Below are positions 34,881 through 44,303 of a stretch of DNA of 64,000 nt, one piece after another. This DNA comes from Nostoc sp. FACHB-110 (GTDB lineage: Bacteria; Cyanobacteriota; Cyanobacteriia; Cyanobacteriales; Nostocaceae), in NCBI RefSeq assembly GCF_014697425.1, contig NZ_JACJRU010000030.1, positions 25,637 through 89,636 of the forward strand. Direction: 5' to 3'. How positions within the stretch are numbered: position 1 is the first letter of the stretch; each line of letters begins with the position of its first letter. The notes beneath the pieces are model-generated. The model was given only the letters and a program-made list of their open reading frames with translations. It had not been told where the DNA came from and did not search any database. Position numbers and translations under genes: made by a program.

Positions 34881-36000
34881 TCTTTTGTAACTCCTCAAAT
34901 AGATCCATATAGGTTTGGGCCATTGTTGACCAACTGTGTTGTTGGGCGACAACGCGGGCTGCTTGACCCATTTGCTGCATCAAGGTGCGATCGCGTACTA
35001 AAGAAGACAATGCAGAGGCTAAGGCATCAATATCATCTGAATCTGGTAAAACAATTCCACATTCGGATGTGACTATCTCTGCCCCTCCGGTGGCTATGGC
35101 GGTAATCACAGGCAAACCAGAGGCGAGGGCTTCTAACAAAACCAAGGTGCAAGCTTCATAACGGGAGGGGAAGACAAATAAATCTACTGCCCGCATGATT
35201 TCGGCAATATCACGGCGATAGCCGAGAAAATGTACCCGTTCGCTAATGCCTAAATCGGCGGCTAACTGGGGAAAGGGGCTACCATCAGGACTCCCGACCA
35301 CGGCTAGATGTAAATCAAGTACTTTCACTAAGGCCTGTAAGACGCTATCTAAATTCTTCCTAGGTGTACGGATGTCTCCGGCAAATAATCCTAAATTTAC
35401 GTTTTCTGGTAGGTTTAATTTTTGACGAGAAGCGATACCAGGGGTGAACTCTTGCAAATCTACGCCGTTGATTATGACTCGAATGCGATCGCGTGGTACG
35501 CCAATATTAATTAACTCTTGGGCGACTTTCTCGGAGACGGCGACAACCACTTTAGCGCGTTGAAAAGCTTGTTTTTCCCAACGGGCATTTAAGGCGGTGT
35601 ATAACCACTGGTAAAAACCGTAAGCATCGCGGCGAATGCGAGAAATATGTACAGGCGATCGCAACCAAGAACTATGGACAAAATGTACAGCATTCACATC
35701 AGCTGCAACATTTGTAATTGCGCCATTGATTTTTAATAAATCGATTTGCGAGCGATTTTGTTGTAACCAGGCTGCACTTTTATATGAAAATATAAAATTA
35801 CGAATAAACTCGCTTGGATAACCATCAACAGAAATTTTAATCCAGTTAACTTTACTGTTTTGCTCAATTTCTGGGGCTACTTCGCTGGCTAATAATGTTA
35901 ATTGATGACCACGACGAATTGCTTCTTGAGCAACTTCATAGTTGACTCTTCCTTGACCATCACCTTTTTTGACTTTGTGCGTAACAATGCAAAGTTTCAT
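34798..36000 (-). CDS. GT4 family glycosyltransferase
   Basis: A 400-residue GT-B enzyme. The N-terminal part has GDGQGRVNYEVAQEA (acceptor Gly loop). The donor domain has LGLFAGDIRTPRKNLDSVL and the E-x7-E motif in SRYEACTLVLLEALASGLPVI, then ATGGAEIV. The last 28 residues are low-complexity (HPDLSPSSGSISLPFG) and are read out of frame through the start of the next GT2 gene. Either the original stop was lost or the overlap is tolerated. It starts at ATG 36000, one base from the stop of the upstream GT2 gene, so the genes are coupled. Confidence 0.88.
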   Translation of the reverse strand: MKLCIVTHKVKKGDGQGRVNYEVAQEAIRRGHQLTLLASEVAPEIEQNSKVNWIKISVDGYPSEFIRNFIFSYKSAAWLQQNRSQIDLLKINGAITNVAADVNAVHFVHSSWLRSPVHISRIRRDAYGFYQWLYTALNARWEKQAFQRAKVVVAVSEKVAQELINIGVPRDRIRVIINGVDLQEFTPGIASRQKLNLPENVNLGLFAGDIRTPRKNLDSVLQALVKVLDLHLAVVGSPDGSPFPQLAADLGISERVHFLGYRRDIAEIMRAVDLFVFPSRYEACTLVLLEALASGLPVITAIATGGAEIVTSECGIVLPDSDDIDALASALSSLVRDRTLMQQMGQAARVVAQQHSWSTMAQTYMDLFEELQKNEEHSSHPDLSPSSGSISLPFGTASAN

Positions 36001-36990
36001 TTATTTTGATACTCCTAGCAATTGATTAGCTAATGGTTGCGGAGTAAAACTGAGTATCAGGGCTACTAAAGTTCTGAGATTCAATTTTTGTTTTTTGAAT
36101 GCTTGCCACAAATAAGAACGGGCTGCTGTTATTTGTTGATTTCGCAGTAATCCAATTCCTAAAGTTGTATGAGCTTCTAACCATTTAGCTTGGAAATAAG
36201 TATGAAATTCTTGTAAACGGCTATCTTCTATGAAGGTTTTATAGCAAAATATTTCGCTTTGAGCTTTGCGAATTTTGGCATTAGCATTTCTACTGCCACT
36301 TAACATTGTGTCAGTTTGTGCGTGGGCGCGATAATAAGTTAATCTTTCGGGATAATAGTAGGCACTATAACCAGAAATGCAGCAGAGATAAGTTAAATAT
36401 AAATCCCACATCCCACCAACTTCTGGAGGAATGCTATCCCAGTCAATTAAACCATTACGAATTACACAAGAAGCTGCGGTGGCGATACTTTTATCAATTA
36501 AACCAATATTAATAAAAGATTGATGAATACCAGAAACTAAAATATCTCGCTTGAAACCGCGTGTATTTTCTTCTGTACCAATCTCGTTAATATTGCCATC
36601 ATTATCAATGATATATTGGTCGCAAAAAGCTAAAATTAAATCTTGATTAGCTTCTAAAATAGGCACAAGTTTTGCTAAAAAATCCTCATGCCATAAATCA
36701 TCATCGTGCAGGCTGGCAAGATATTTACCACTTGCCATTTTAAAGGTGTGCATTTGATTAGCTAACATCCCCACATTTTCAGGATGTCGCCAAAATTTAA
36801 TGCGTGAATCACCAAAAGATTCGATAATTTGTTGGGGATTTTCAGGACTACAATTATCAGAAACGATAATTTCAATATTTTGATAATTTTGCTTAACTGC
36901 GCTGGCGATCGCCTGCTTTAAATATTCTGGTCGATTGTAAGTTGGGATAACAACACTAACCAGAGGTTGCTTTACGTTCTGTTGTAACAT
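36001..36990 (-). CDS. GT2 family glycosyltransferase, tandem twin 2
   Basis: A 329-residue GT-A enzyme. PLVSVVIPTYNRPEYLKQAI is nearly identical to the same stretch in the upstream gene at 36956-37972. The metal motif is SLHDDDLWHEDFL. The middle part matches the twin (for example, WDLYLTYLCCISGYSAYYYP against FYDLYINYLCSRSGLGAYYT), which shows recent tandem duplication. The start ATG 36990 lies inside the end of the twin gene, with a 35-base overlap. Both presumably add related sugars to the HEP unit. The C-terminus has a helix (LRTLVALILSFTPQP) that may touch the membrane. Confidence 0.88.
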   Translation of the reverse strand: MLQQNVKQPLVSVVIPTYNRPEYLKQAIASAVKQNYQNIEIIVSDNCSPENPQQIIESFGDSRIKFWRHPENVGMLANQMHTFKMASGKYLASLHDDDLWHEDFLAKLVPILEANQDLILAFCDQYIIDNDGNINEIGTEENTRGFKRDILVSGIHQSFINIGLIDKSIATAASCVIRNGLIDWDSIPPEVGGMWDLYLTYLCCISGYSAYYYPERLTYYRAHAQTDTMLSGSRNANAKIRKAQSEIFCYKTFIEDSRLQEFHTYFQAKWLEAHTTLGIGLLRNQQITAARSYLWQAFKKQKLNLRTLVALILSFTPQPLANQLLGVSK

Positions 36991-37972
36991 ATCCCTTCAC
37001 ACTGATAAATTTATGGCTAAATAAGCTTTGGATAAAACTGAATAATAATGCGGCGATCGCTCTGATACTCAGCCTTTTGTTTTGCAAGACATACCAAAAA
37101 TGATGGCGTGCTAATTCTGGTTGTCCAGCTTTTAATAAATTCATACCTAAATATTGGTTAGCTTCGATTAATCTCTGCTGGAAAAATGGATGTAAATCTT
37201 TTAATCTGACATCTTGAATAAACTGTTCGTAACAGAAAATATGATTTTTAGCTTTACGGATATTAATTTGAGCATTATCTGTTAATGTATCTGTTAGCTC
37301 ATGTTCGCGGTAGCGAGTGAGTTTCTCTGGAGTATAATAAGCTCCTAAACCAGAGCGAGAACAGAGATAATTGATATACAAATCGTAGAAGCCACCAACC
37401 TCTAGAGGAAATGCTGTCCAATCTACCACATCTTTACGAATAACAGCAGCATTAGCAGTAGCTACAGACATATTTTCTATAGCAATTTGATAAAAAGGCT
37501 GATAAATTCCTGCTTTTAGATTAGCTCGTTTCCATGTTTCAGAACACTCTTGAGTCAGTTTATCATCTATTTTTCCATCAGCTTTAATCACGTAATGATC
37601 GCAAAAAGCTAAAGCCAAATCAGAATTAGCTTCAAGATGTGGAACAAGCTTGGCTAAAAAATCAGGTTCCCACATATCATCATCATGAAGGCTAGCAATA
37701 TATTTACCTCTAGCTATGACAAAACCGTTGATAATATTAGCAACCATACCGATGTTTTGTGAATTGCGGCAAAACCGAATTCGCTCATCTTGAAAAGCTT
37801 CGACTATTGGTTGAGGACTAACATCACTACAATTATCACAAACAATAATTTCAATATTATTAAATGTCTGGTTAACAGCACTGGCGATCGCCTGCTTTAA
37901 ATACTCTGGGCGATTGTAAGTAGGGATAACAACACTAACTAATGGTTCTGGTAATTCAATATTGCTCGACAT
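36956..37972 (-). CDS. GT2 family glycosyltransferase, tandem twin 1
   Basis: A 338-residue GT-A enzyme with PLVSVVIPTYNRPEYLKQAI, the SLHDDDMWEPDFLAKLVP metal motif and the same layout as its neighbour at 36001-36990. Relative to the twin, the C-terminus is longer (SHKFISVKGYVTTERKATSG) and overlaps the neighbour's start by 35 bases. The start is ATG 37972. It is separated from the upstream GT4 gene by 218 bases containing a heptamer array, so a promoter or processing site may lie there. Confidence 0.88.
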   Translation of the reverse strand: MSSNIELPEPLVSVVIPTYNRPEYLKQAIASAVNQTFNNIEIIVCDNCSDVSPQPIVEAFQDERIRFCRNSQNIGMVANIINGFVIARGKYIASLHDDDMWEPDFLAKLVPHLEANSDLALAFCDHYVIKADGKIDDKLTQECSETWKRANLKAGIYQPFYQIAIENMSVATANAAVIRKDVVDWTAFPLEVGGFYDLYINYLCSRSGLGAYYTPEKLTRYREHELTDTLTDNAQINIRKAKNHIFCYEQFIQDVRLKDLHPFFQQRLIEANQYLGMNLLKAGQPELARHHFWYVLQNKRLSIRAIAALLFSFIQSLFSHKFISVKGYVTTERKATSG

Positions 37973-38153
37973 ACAATTAAATCGTTATATTTAATCAATT
38001 TATATGTAGACTAAACATCCCTAATTAAAGCGTTTCTCAGTGTGGTGTAGTACACCTTTCAAGGAGTAGAGAGACTAGAGACTAAATGTACCTCATGCAT
38101 ATAAAAAATGCTGTAATTCCTAAAAATCCCCTTGATAATTTCTTAATTTCATA

Positions 38154-38188
38154 CTTCACACTTCACACTTCACACTTCACACTTCACA
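38154..38188. repeat. (CTTCACA)5 heptamer array after GT4 stop
   Basis: Five perfect CTTCACA units in register, plus a partial unit, end two bases before the stop codon (38191-38193) of the minus-strand GT4 gene. Confidence 0.9.
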
Positions 38189-38190
38189 CT

Positions 38191-39345
38191 TCATCGCCTA
38201 TGAAATTCAGCAATAGTTTTGGCATAAACTTCAGTCAAACGCTGAACATGAACATCAATAGAAAATTCTTCTTGATACCAAGCTTGGCCTTTTTCACCCA
38301 TTAATCTGGCTTTGGCATAATTTGTTGCCAATTCATTAATTGCCGCAGCTAACTGTGCAACATTATTAGGTGCAACCAAAACCCCTGTTTGACCATCTTG
38401 TACGTGTTCAGGAATTCCCCCGACAGCACTCGCTATTACTGGTCTATAGCGCGCATAAGCTTCTAAGGTGACTAAACCCGCAGGTTCTGGCCAAAGACTG
38501 GGAAAAATCACCGCCAAACACTGTTGATATAGGGTTTCTAATTGTTCAGAATTACACCAACCATGCCAAGTAACGCGATCGCTTAATCCCAAATCATGGG
38601 CTAATTTTTCCATATTTGGTCTATCCCAACCATCACCAGCGATATCTAAATGAATGTGTCGTTCAGTTGTATTTAAGGCTTTAAGTAGCCACTCTAAACC
38701 TTTATCAGGAACTATCCGACCAGCAAAAAGAATACGCTGATTTTGATAAATTGTCCGACTCAGAGGTTCTGTCACAACCTTGGGTAATTGCACACCGCAA
38801 CGCAGCGTAATCACACGTTCTGGAGATATCCCAGCACTAATGATTTGCTGACGCACATATTCACTATTAGCTATTACAGGGATTTTTAATTTTTTCAGGT
38901 TATTTAGGGGATTGTATGCATTCCACCAATTACCTAAAATTTTGTGTGGTCGCCGACTACCACAACCATCAACTACATGACCCCAAGCACAGCCTAAAGG
39001 ATTCATGACGCGATCGCAAATTTTACCTCTGTCTGCTAAATATTTCGTCCCACTCGGACAGTAACTACAATGATTGTGCAGGGTAAAAATTGCCGGACAT
39101 TCTTCGCGTAAATCTGCTAAAAATTCTGGGTCGTGAAGGTGTAGTAATTTAAATCGCTTTTGATTTTCTGTTTTAATAGACTTGATAACGCTTTGATTTA
39201 CTGTTTCTTGCTTGGAGATATTGCAAGATTCCGAAATTTGTGAAAGTGCTAAAGAAGCGACATAAGTTTCAATACCTCCACCTCCATTAATATTAATGTT
39301 AGTGCAGTGGTAAATCATGTCTGTATTGGTTACGTTTTTGCTCAT
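38191..39345 (-). CDS. GT4 family glycosyltransferase with Cys cluster
   Basis: A 384-residue GT-B enzyme. The first domain has NGGGGIETYVASLAL. A Cys-rich stretch, HNHCSYCPSGTKYL ... GKICD ... LGCAWG ... VDGCG, may bind a metal or form a structural knot; it is seen in a subset of cyanobacterial GT4 enzymes. The donor domain has ILFAGRIVPDKGLEWLL, then SLWPEPAGLVTLEAYARYRPVI (from about residue 285; E-x7-E variant), then GGIPEHVQDGQTG. The start ATG 39345 is followed by a second in-frame ATG nine codons on (MIYHCTNIN), which is equally possible. Confidence 0.87.
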   Translation of the reverse strand: MSKNVTNTDMIYHCTNININGGGGIETYVASLALSQISESCNISKQETVNQSVIKSIKTENQKRFKLLHLHDPEFLADLREECPAIFTLHNHCSYCPSGTKYLADRGKICDRVMNPLGCAWGHVVDGCGSRRPHKILGNWWNAYNPLNNLKKLKIPVIANSEYVRQQIISAGISPERVITLRCGVQLPKVVTEPLSRTIYQNQRILFAGRIVPDKGLEWLLKALNTTERHIHLDIAGDGWDRPNMEKLAHDLGLSDRVTWHGWCNSEQLETLYQQCLAVIFPSLWPEPAGLVTLEAYARYRPVIASAVGGIPEHVQDGQTGVLVAPNNVAQLAAAINELATNYAKARLMGEKGQAWYQEEFSIDVHVQRLTEVYAKTIAEFHRR

Positions 39346-39390
39346 CTTAATAGCACCTTCGGGCGAAAATTGCCCATTTCCTGTTTCTTT

Positions 39391-40230
39391 TTACAAACTG
39401 ACATTTAGCCAAAACTTATGTCTTACATCATTAACATAATGCCGCATCGCAATTTTTGAGCTAGCAAATTTATCTGGATAAATGAATTGGTCTTCTACAT
39501 TCAAAATATATTTTTGTGAACAAAAAGGTTTACCCTGATTATGGTGTATCGTTAAATGAGCAATTGTTTGTTCTGTAAAATATATAGGTTTATCTGGCAG
39601 TTTTGCTAACCGTTCAATTGCCCAACTCCAATCTAATTGATGGTTAAATAAAAGAAATCCAGCATTAACTGGCTGCAATTTTTCGCTTTCATCATAGATG
39701 AGTCTTTCATCTAAGGAAGCAGAACAATCAGGAAGATAATAGCAAGTTTTATCCGGCAAATTGGTGAATTTATCTAAATCGACACCACCAGGAAAGAATA
39801 AAATATCGGAATCTGTATAAATAGTTGTACCGTTTACCGGAATTGACATTAATGCAGCTAATTTTTTACCTAACGGATGAATTTGAACATAATTAGTCAC
39901 ACATTGAGGTAAATCATCCCGTAAAAGTTTTGTAATAGGTATAACGTCTACGCAAGGATGAATCCGACAAAGTAATTTACAGCTAGATTCGCTATAACTA
40001 CCATCAGAAATGACAATAAATCTTTCTGGGATACCAATATTACGAATAAATGAACGAATACTCGCTACTTGTTCTGGCAAATCACGTTCGCAAGAAAATG
40101 AATAAACTGTAATATCAATCTGCCGAGGTTGTTTAAGAGGTAAAGTGCTAATTATATTAACAAATTTTGTATAGATATTACGAATAACTCTACCTTGAAT
40201 TCTAGAAACATGGTAGCCAATATTTACCAT
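39391..40230 (-). CDS. Putative glycosyltransferase-like protein with DxD motif
   Basis: A 279-residue protein I cannot place in a named family. ITVYSFSCERDLPEQVASIR is followed by FIVISDGSYSE, which resembles the first strands of a GT-A nucleotide-sugar fold. TTIYTDSDILFFPGG contains a D-x-D metal motif. LQPVNAGFLLFN recalls the N-S-G-x-L stretch of GT8 and related enzymes. No membrane segment is present. Its place between hepA and GT4 genes supports a transferase role in HEP synthesis. It follows hepA after 184 bases that hold a long heptamer array. Confidence 0.65.
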   Translation of the reverse strand: MVNIGYHVSRIQGRVIRNIYTKFVNIISTLPLKQPRQIDITVYSFSCERDLPEQVASIRSFIRNIGIPERFIVISDGSYSESSCKLLCRIHPCVDVIPITKLLRDDLPQCVTNYVQIHPLGKKLAALMSIPVNGTTIYTDSDILFFPGGVDLDKFTNLPDKTCYYLPDCSASLDERLIYDESEKLQPVNAGFLLFNHQLDWSWAIERLAKLPDKPIYFTEQTIAHLTIHHNQGKPFCSQKYILNVEDQFIYPDKFASSKIAMRHYVNDVRHKFWLNVSL

Positions 40231-40346
40231 TTATTTAACCTCAAAAATATCAGAATAATAATTAACCGCAGATAAATTTTTCCTTGCCAAATCAGAGCGA
40301 TGATAGTGAAGTATGAAATTTCCCACTTCATACTTCCCTCTTCCCA

Positions 40347-40409
40347 CTTCACACTTCACACTTCACACTTCACACTTCACACTTCATACTTCACACTTCA
40401 CACTTCATA
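40347..40409. repeat. Nine-unit heptamer array after hepA stop
   Basis: Nine in-register units, seven CTTCACA and two CTTCATA, end five bases before the hepA stop codon (40415-40417). Degenerate units extend upstream to about 40312. Confidence 0.9.
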
Positions 40410-40414
40410 CTTTT

Positions 40415-42265
40415 TTATCCCGCTTGTCCCATCTCGTACTGAGTTTTGTGATATTCCCAAAGCTTACCTTTTAGCTCTAGAAGTTCTTGATATTTACCTT
40501 GTTCAACGATGCGTCCTTGTTCTAAAACAACGACTTTATCAGCGTTGGCGATAGTAGAAAGACGATGAGCGATCGCAATTACAGTTCGACCTACGGAGAG
40601 CTTTTCTAATGATTCTTGAATCAGGCGCTCGGTCACAGAATCTAACGCACTGGTAGCTTCATCTAATATTAAAATTTCTGGGTCGCGTAACAAAGCCCGC
40701 GCGATCGCTATTCGCTGGCGTTGTCCTCCAGATAATCTTACGCCTCTATCTCCTAATTTAGTATCAAAGCCTTCTGGCATTTCTTCAATAAATTCTAGAG
40801 CATTAGCTAAACGTGCGGCTTCTCGAATTTCTGCGGCTGTTGCGCCTGGTGTACCGTAAGTAATATTTTGCCAAACAGAAGTATTGAAAATGAATGTATC
40901 TTGACTGACTACAGCAATTTTATTTCGCAATGAATTGATATCAAATCTTTGAACATCAACCCCATCAATCATGACATGACCTTCAGTAGGATCATAAAAT
41001 CTGGGAATTAAATCAATTAATGTACTTTTACCTGCGCCAGTGGCTCCTACTAATGCTGTTGTCTTACCTTTTTCAACGCTGAGAGTAACGTTATTTAATA
41101 CTAGATGATTGGGGTCATAACCAAAATCTACCGAAACAACATCAATAGAATGTTTTAACCCAGCAAATTGGATGTGACCATTACGTAAGTATGTTTTATC
41201 ATCCGTTCTCACCAAGGCTTTAATATTATCTGCTGCACCAGCAAGGGTACTAAGATGCGCTCTCGTGCCATTAATATCTTGCACAATTGGCACAACCCGA
41301 AATAGCACAAAGAAAAATGTTAATAAAGATGCAACTTGCAATGTGCCATTTACGACAAAAACAGTAAAGGCAAAAATAATCATCCCGATGAGAATGGTAC
41401 TAGCGATACTTTCAGCCAGAGGTCTGACTAATGCCCAAACAAAGATAACTTTTTTGGAAGTATTCACTACATTATCGCTAGCACTATAAAAACGCTGACG
41501 TTCAAAGTTTTGTGTGCCGAACGCTTGTACAGTGCGTATACCGTTAATAAATTCTATAGCTGTAGAGGTAAAATGACCGTTCGCAATAGAAGTAGTAAAA
41601 CTAGTTTCTCTAGCACGAGAATTGAGAGTTGATAACCCCACACCAGCCAAGGTAAATAATAAGAAAGAAGCGATAGAAAGCTGCCATGACAGCAAAAACA
41701 TCGAAAGAAAATAAACAGTGGCAGTGATAGCCCTCGTCATCAAAAAAGCAACACCGCTAAACCACTGTTTGATGCGTTCAATTTCTGTAGTAATGGTATT
41801 GATTAGTTCGCCAGAACGCGTTTTAGCAAAGTAACTTAGAGGCAAGCTTTGTAACTGTTCAAAGATTTGTTTCCGCAGGCGATCAGCTAAATGCAATTGA
41901 GTACTTTCTGTATAGACCTGAGCTAAATAATTAAACCCAGCCCGCATCCAGGTACTCAATAAAATTAGTAATGATACCCGATATAGTCTAGTAACTGTTG
42001 AAGAATTAGCAGCTAAAATCCAAGTATCAAACCACTCAGCACCAGTTTTAATTGGTTGAGCATTGGGATTAGTTAAATTTTGTAAAAATGACAGTAAAAA
42101 ACCAATACTAAAACCTTCAAATGTTGCTGCTAGAAAGGAAAATAATAAAGCAAGAATAGCAATTTTACGGAAATGTTTAAATTCTCGTAATATTAAATAA
42201 TTGTTTTTCCAGAAGGTGCTAGCTTTAAATAAATTGTGTAATTGTTTAGGTAGTTGAGCAAGCAT
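40415..42265 (-). CDS. hepA: HepA, ABC exporter for heterocyst envelope polysaccharide
   Basis: A 616-residue half-transporter of the B/DPL type. The first 40 residues (MLAQLPKQLHNLFKASTFWK) match my memory of Anabaena HepA, which is required for the polysaccharide layer that keeps oxygen out of heterocysts. Six membrane helices lie between residues 30 and 330 (IAILALLFSFLAATFEGFSI is the first). The nucleotide-binding domain has Walker A VGATGAGKSTLIDLIP, signature LSGGQRQRIAIARALL, Walker B ILILDEATSALD and the switch His in IAIAHRLSTI. It presumably moves lipid-linked glycan or finished chains. A 204-base gap separates it from hepC. Expression is expected only in developing heterocysts. 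Confidence 0.93.
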   Translation of the reverse strand: MLAQLPKQLHNLFKASTFWKNNYLILREFKHFRKIAILALLFSFLAATFEGFSIGFLLSFLQNLTNPNAQPIKTGAEWFDTWILAANSSTVTRLYRVSLLILLSTWMRAGFNYLAQVYTESTQLHLADRLRKQIFEQLQSLPLSYFAKTRSGELINTITTEIERIKQWFSGVAFLMTRAITATVYFLSMFLLSWQLSIASFLLFTLAGVGLSTLNSRARETSFTTSIANGHFTSTAIEFINGIRTVQAFGTQNFERQRFYSASDNVVNTSKKVIFVWALVRPLAESIASTILIGMIIFAFTVFVVNGTLQVASLLTFFFVLFRVVPIVQDINGTRAHLSTLAGAADNIKALVRTDDKTYLRNGHIQFAGLKHSIDVVSVDFGYDPNHLVLNNVTLSVEKGKTTALVGATGAGKSTLIDLIPRFYDPTEGHVMIDGVDVQRFDINSLRNKIAVVSQDTFIFNTSVWQNITYGTPGATAAEIREAARLANALEFIEEMPEGFDTKLGDRGVRLSGGQRQRIAIARALLRDPEILILDEATSALDSVTERLIQESLEKLSVGRTVIAIAHRLSTIANADKVVVLEQGRIVEQGKYQELLELKGKLWEYHKTQYEMGQAG

Positions 42266-42469
42266 GAGTTTTTGAATAAAGTTGTCTAAGTCCTACAGGT
42301 CGCTATATTGCAAACAATCTACTCCCTATTCCCGGCTTAAATAGAATTGCTCTAAATACTGGGATATTACATTGCTTTCGCTGAAGTGCGGCAAATGAAG
42401 TCATCAATTACCGCACTGCTTGTAGAGTTGTTTCGCTGGATAGAGAAGAGAGCAGTAAATAATTAGTAA
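42266..42469. promoter_or_regulatory. hepC-hepA intergenic region
   Basis: A 204-base gap that must include the hepA leader. AGTGCGG (42385-42391) and CCGCACT (42411-42417) form a 7-bp stem that may end the hepC message or act in the hepA leader. From the literature as I recall it, the Anabaena hepA promoter needs DNA more than 400 bases upstream; here that would fall inside hepC. No consensus NtcA box was found. Confidence 0.45.
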
Positions 42470-42490
42470 TTATGGATTATTAATTATTAA
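42456..42490. repeat. AT-rich heptamer array running through the hepC stop
   Basis: Five in-register units (TAAATAA, TTAGTAA, TTATGGA, TTATTAA, TTATTAA) cover the last codons and the stop codon (42470-42472) of hepC. The C-terminal residues Ile-Ile-Asn-Asn-Pro are encoded by the repeat. Confidence 0.7.
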
Positions 42491-43225
42491 GTTTGATTCT
42501 GCTTGCACTGGCCACGCATTTGTCATCACAGGTAACTGATTAAGTTGTAGTTCTCTTTCAAAACTTGATTTCACTGCTGCTTCTAATTTCCAACAACGAG
42601 AGCCAATAAAACCCATTTCACCCCGCAGCATATTTAATAAGTGTGGTAAATTGTCGAGACCATATCTACACATCCAACGACCTAAGGGGGTGATGCTGCG
42701 CTTGGTTGTTATGGAGAATTTAATAGCTCGAAAGAGTTTACCTCGTTCTCCGACATACCACTCACGAGAAACTAGGGCTTCTGGTGACGAAATTTGCAAC
42801 AGCAGCAGCAAGAGCAGCATAGTTGGACTGAGCAATAGCAACATTACTAAAGCCACAAACCAATCAATCAGCCTCACTAACCATCCCCAAGGTTGGCTAT
42901 TTTGTTTAAACAGAAAATTTTCTGAAGATCCGCAAAGAAACATAGGCTTGTGTGCTTCTTCACAAGCATCAGCCCAAAACCTTACCCAATTTTCACCAAT
43001 TTTTGGATCTACAGTTACTAAATTAATTGGAGAATGTTGTAAGCAATTTACTAATAACTGATGATTTTCTACAGCTGGCAGATAAGGCTGTTGAAGTTTA
43101 CCAGCAGACTTAACCAACAATTGACCCCGCCGCCATTGAAGTGTGCAATATGAGGTGCGATGACCTGCTGGTTGCTGGGTTAAAGTATAAGAAGTTTGTA
43201 GAGTCCGAATAGCTGAAGTGGTCAT
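42470..43225 (-). CDS. hepC: HepC, initiating sugar-phosphate transferase
   Basis: A 251-residue protein of the bacterial sugar transferase family (PF02397), which loads the first sugar phosphate on a lipid carrier. A variable N-terminal domain (about 110 residues) precedes one membrane hairpin, LVRLIDWFVALVMLLLLSPTM, with a long Leu run. The catalytic part is compact: VSREWYVGERGKLFRAIKFS, then LGRWMCRYGLDNLPHLLNML, then RGEMGFIGSRC. The usual family motif DELPQLxNVLxGDMSxVGPRP is altered here (DNLPHLLNMLRGEMGFIGSR): D-E becomes D-N and P-R-P becomes S-R-C. That fits a divergent HepC subgroup. The 1078-base upstream gap suggests its own promoter. Confidence 0.87.
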   Translation of the reverse strand: MTTSAIRTLQTSYTLTQQPAGHRTSYCTLQWRRGQLLVKSAGKLQQPYLPAVENHQLLVNCLQHSPINLVTVDPKIGENWVRFWADACEEAHKPMFLCGSSENFLFKQNSQPWGWLVRLIDWFVALVMLLLLSPTMLLLLLLLQISSPEALVSREWYVGERGKLFRAIKFSITTKRSITPLGRWMCRYGLDNLPHLLNMLRGEMGFIGSRCWKLEAAVKSSFERELQLNQLPVMTNAWPVQAESNLIINNP

Positions 43226-43997
43226 GTGTCTTTGGATTAGTACAATAGTAAGTTGAGGAGCTAATCTCGAAGGCGATTCATGCCAAAGACTTTGATCTGA
43301 ATCTTTTTTGCTCTAATAAGTTGTAGATGACTGAAGCAAGCATATATTTTTCACTTGCTATTTAAGCAAGTACACATCTTGCAGAATTCTGCTGATATCA
43401 AGATGTTTCAATTAGGTAGATAGCAATTAATACGCTGATAAATACTTGTAGGTAAACTGATAAAATTTCCCAAAAACAAAGTATGTTTACCTAATTCTTG
43501 AACAATTTAAGAAAACTAGTCCACTTTTGTCTTTAAGCTGTTTTGGAACGGGCTTTAATCTCTAGGATATAGGACTCTGTAGAAATAACTATATACTTAA
43601 TTCAATTCTTTATTTAGTCTTTAAAGAAAATATATTTTAGTTTATTGATTATAAAGGCAAGATAAAAATACGTAATGTTTTGATAGTAATCCTAGTTAAA
43701 TTTTAACACTAAAAAAGTTTTTAAATAACAAAAAAATACCTTCAATGTATAGCAATCTTCTTTAATTATTTTTAGAGTAGAGATGTTGTATATAACGTTT
43801 CTACATGATTAATATAGGAATCCGGTTTGATGTCTGAATCTAGTTGTGTAATTAGGGAGTAGGGAGTAGGTTTGAGGGAGTAGGAAAGAAGATTGATCTG
43901 GGTGTACTGATTTTTTTCATCAATCAAATATGAGTCCTATAGAATGCAGATGTTAATAGAATTGAGATAAAAATATAAAATCTCATATGCCCTAAAA

Positions 43998-44038
43998 AAA
44001 CAGATCCCCGACTTCTTCAAGCAGTCGGGGATCTGTTT
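43998..44038. terminator. 16-bp palindromic terminator
   Basis: AAACAGATCCCCGACT (43998-44013) pairs perfectly with AGTCGGGGATCTGTTT (44023-44038) around a 9-base loop. An A run precedes it. It shares its CCCGACTTCTT core with the palindromes at 47964-48000 and 54790-54822. It would end transcription of the Wzc-like gene before hepC. Confidence 0.8.
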
Positions 44039-44180
44039 GTTCAAAAAAGTTAAGTTGGATTGCAACTTTTCTGCTAGTTAGAAGTCCAAATTTAAAAGTA
44101 ATTCAGAATGATTAATCTATTGTTACTCTGAAGAATGCGATTAAATTTTCTAAGAGATTTCCCAGAAATAAGTTATTCAT

Positions 44181-44244
44181 CTTGTGGGGTGGGCCGGACA
44201 GCCCGTCCTTAGGACTGGACGGGTGAGGACACCCATTCCACAAG
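44181..44244. repeat. GC-rich dispersed hairpin, CTTGTGG ends
   Basis: CTTGTGG (44181-44187) and CCACAAG (44238-44244) enclose a second stem, GCCCGTCC with GGACGGG. This is a common kind of dispersed repeat in Nostocales, placed 59 bases after the Wzc-like gene stop. Confidence 0.65.
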
Positions 44245-44303
44245 AAAATTTTGGATATTTTTTTACTTGGAAGTCCCTAACATTCTGACTCCTGAATACT
44301 TAC

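Larger units (their letters stand above)
43226..44303. other. Long non-coding region between the Wzc-like gene and hepC (1078 bp)
   Basis: The longest gene-free stretch in the window. The first 600 bases next to hepC are AT-rich and hold its promoter or leader. AGGGAGT heptamers occur at 43854-43881. A strong palindrome is at 43998-44038 and a further GC-rich hairpin at 44181-44244. No ORF of note on either strand. Confidence 0.7.

Noticed and set aside
38154..40409. CTTCACA repeats as a CRISPR array
   Set aside because: The units are seven bases long and directly adjacent, with no spacers and no cas genes nearby.
42266..42469. NtcA binding site upstream of hepA
   Set aside because: No GTA-N8-TAC with a well-placed -10 box was found by eye.
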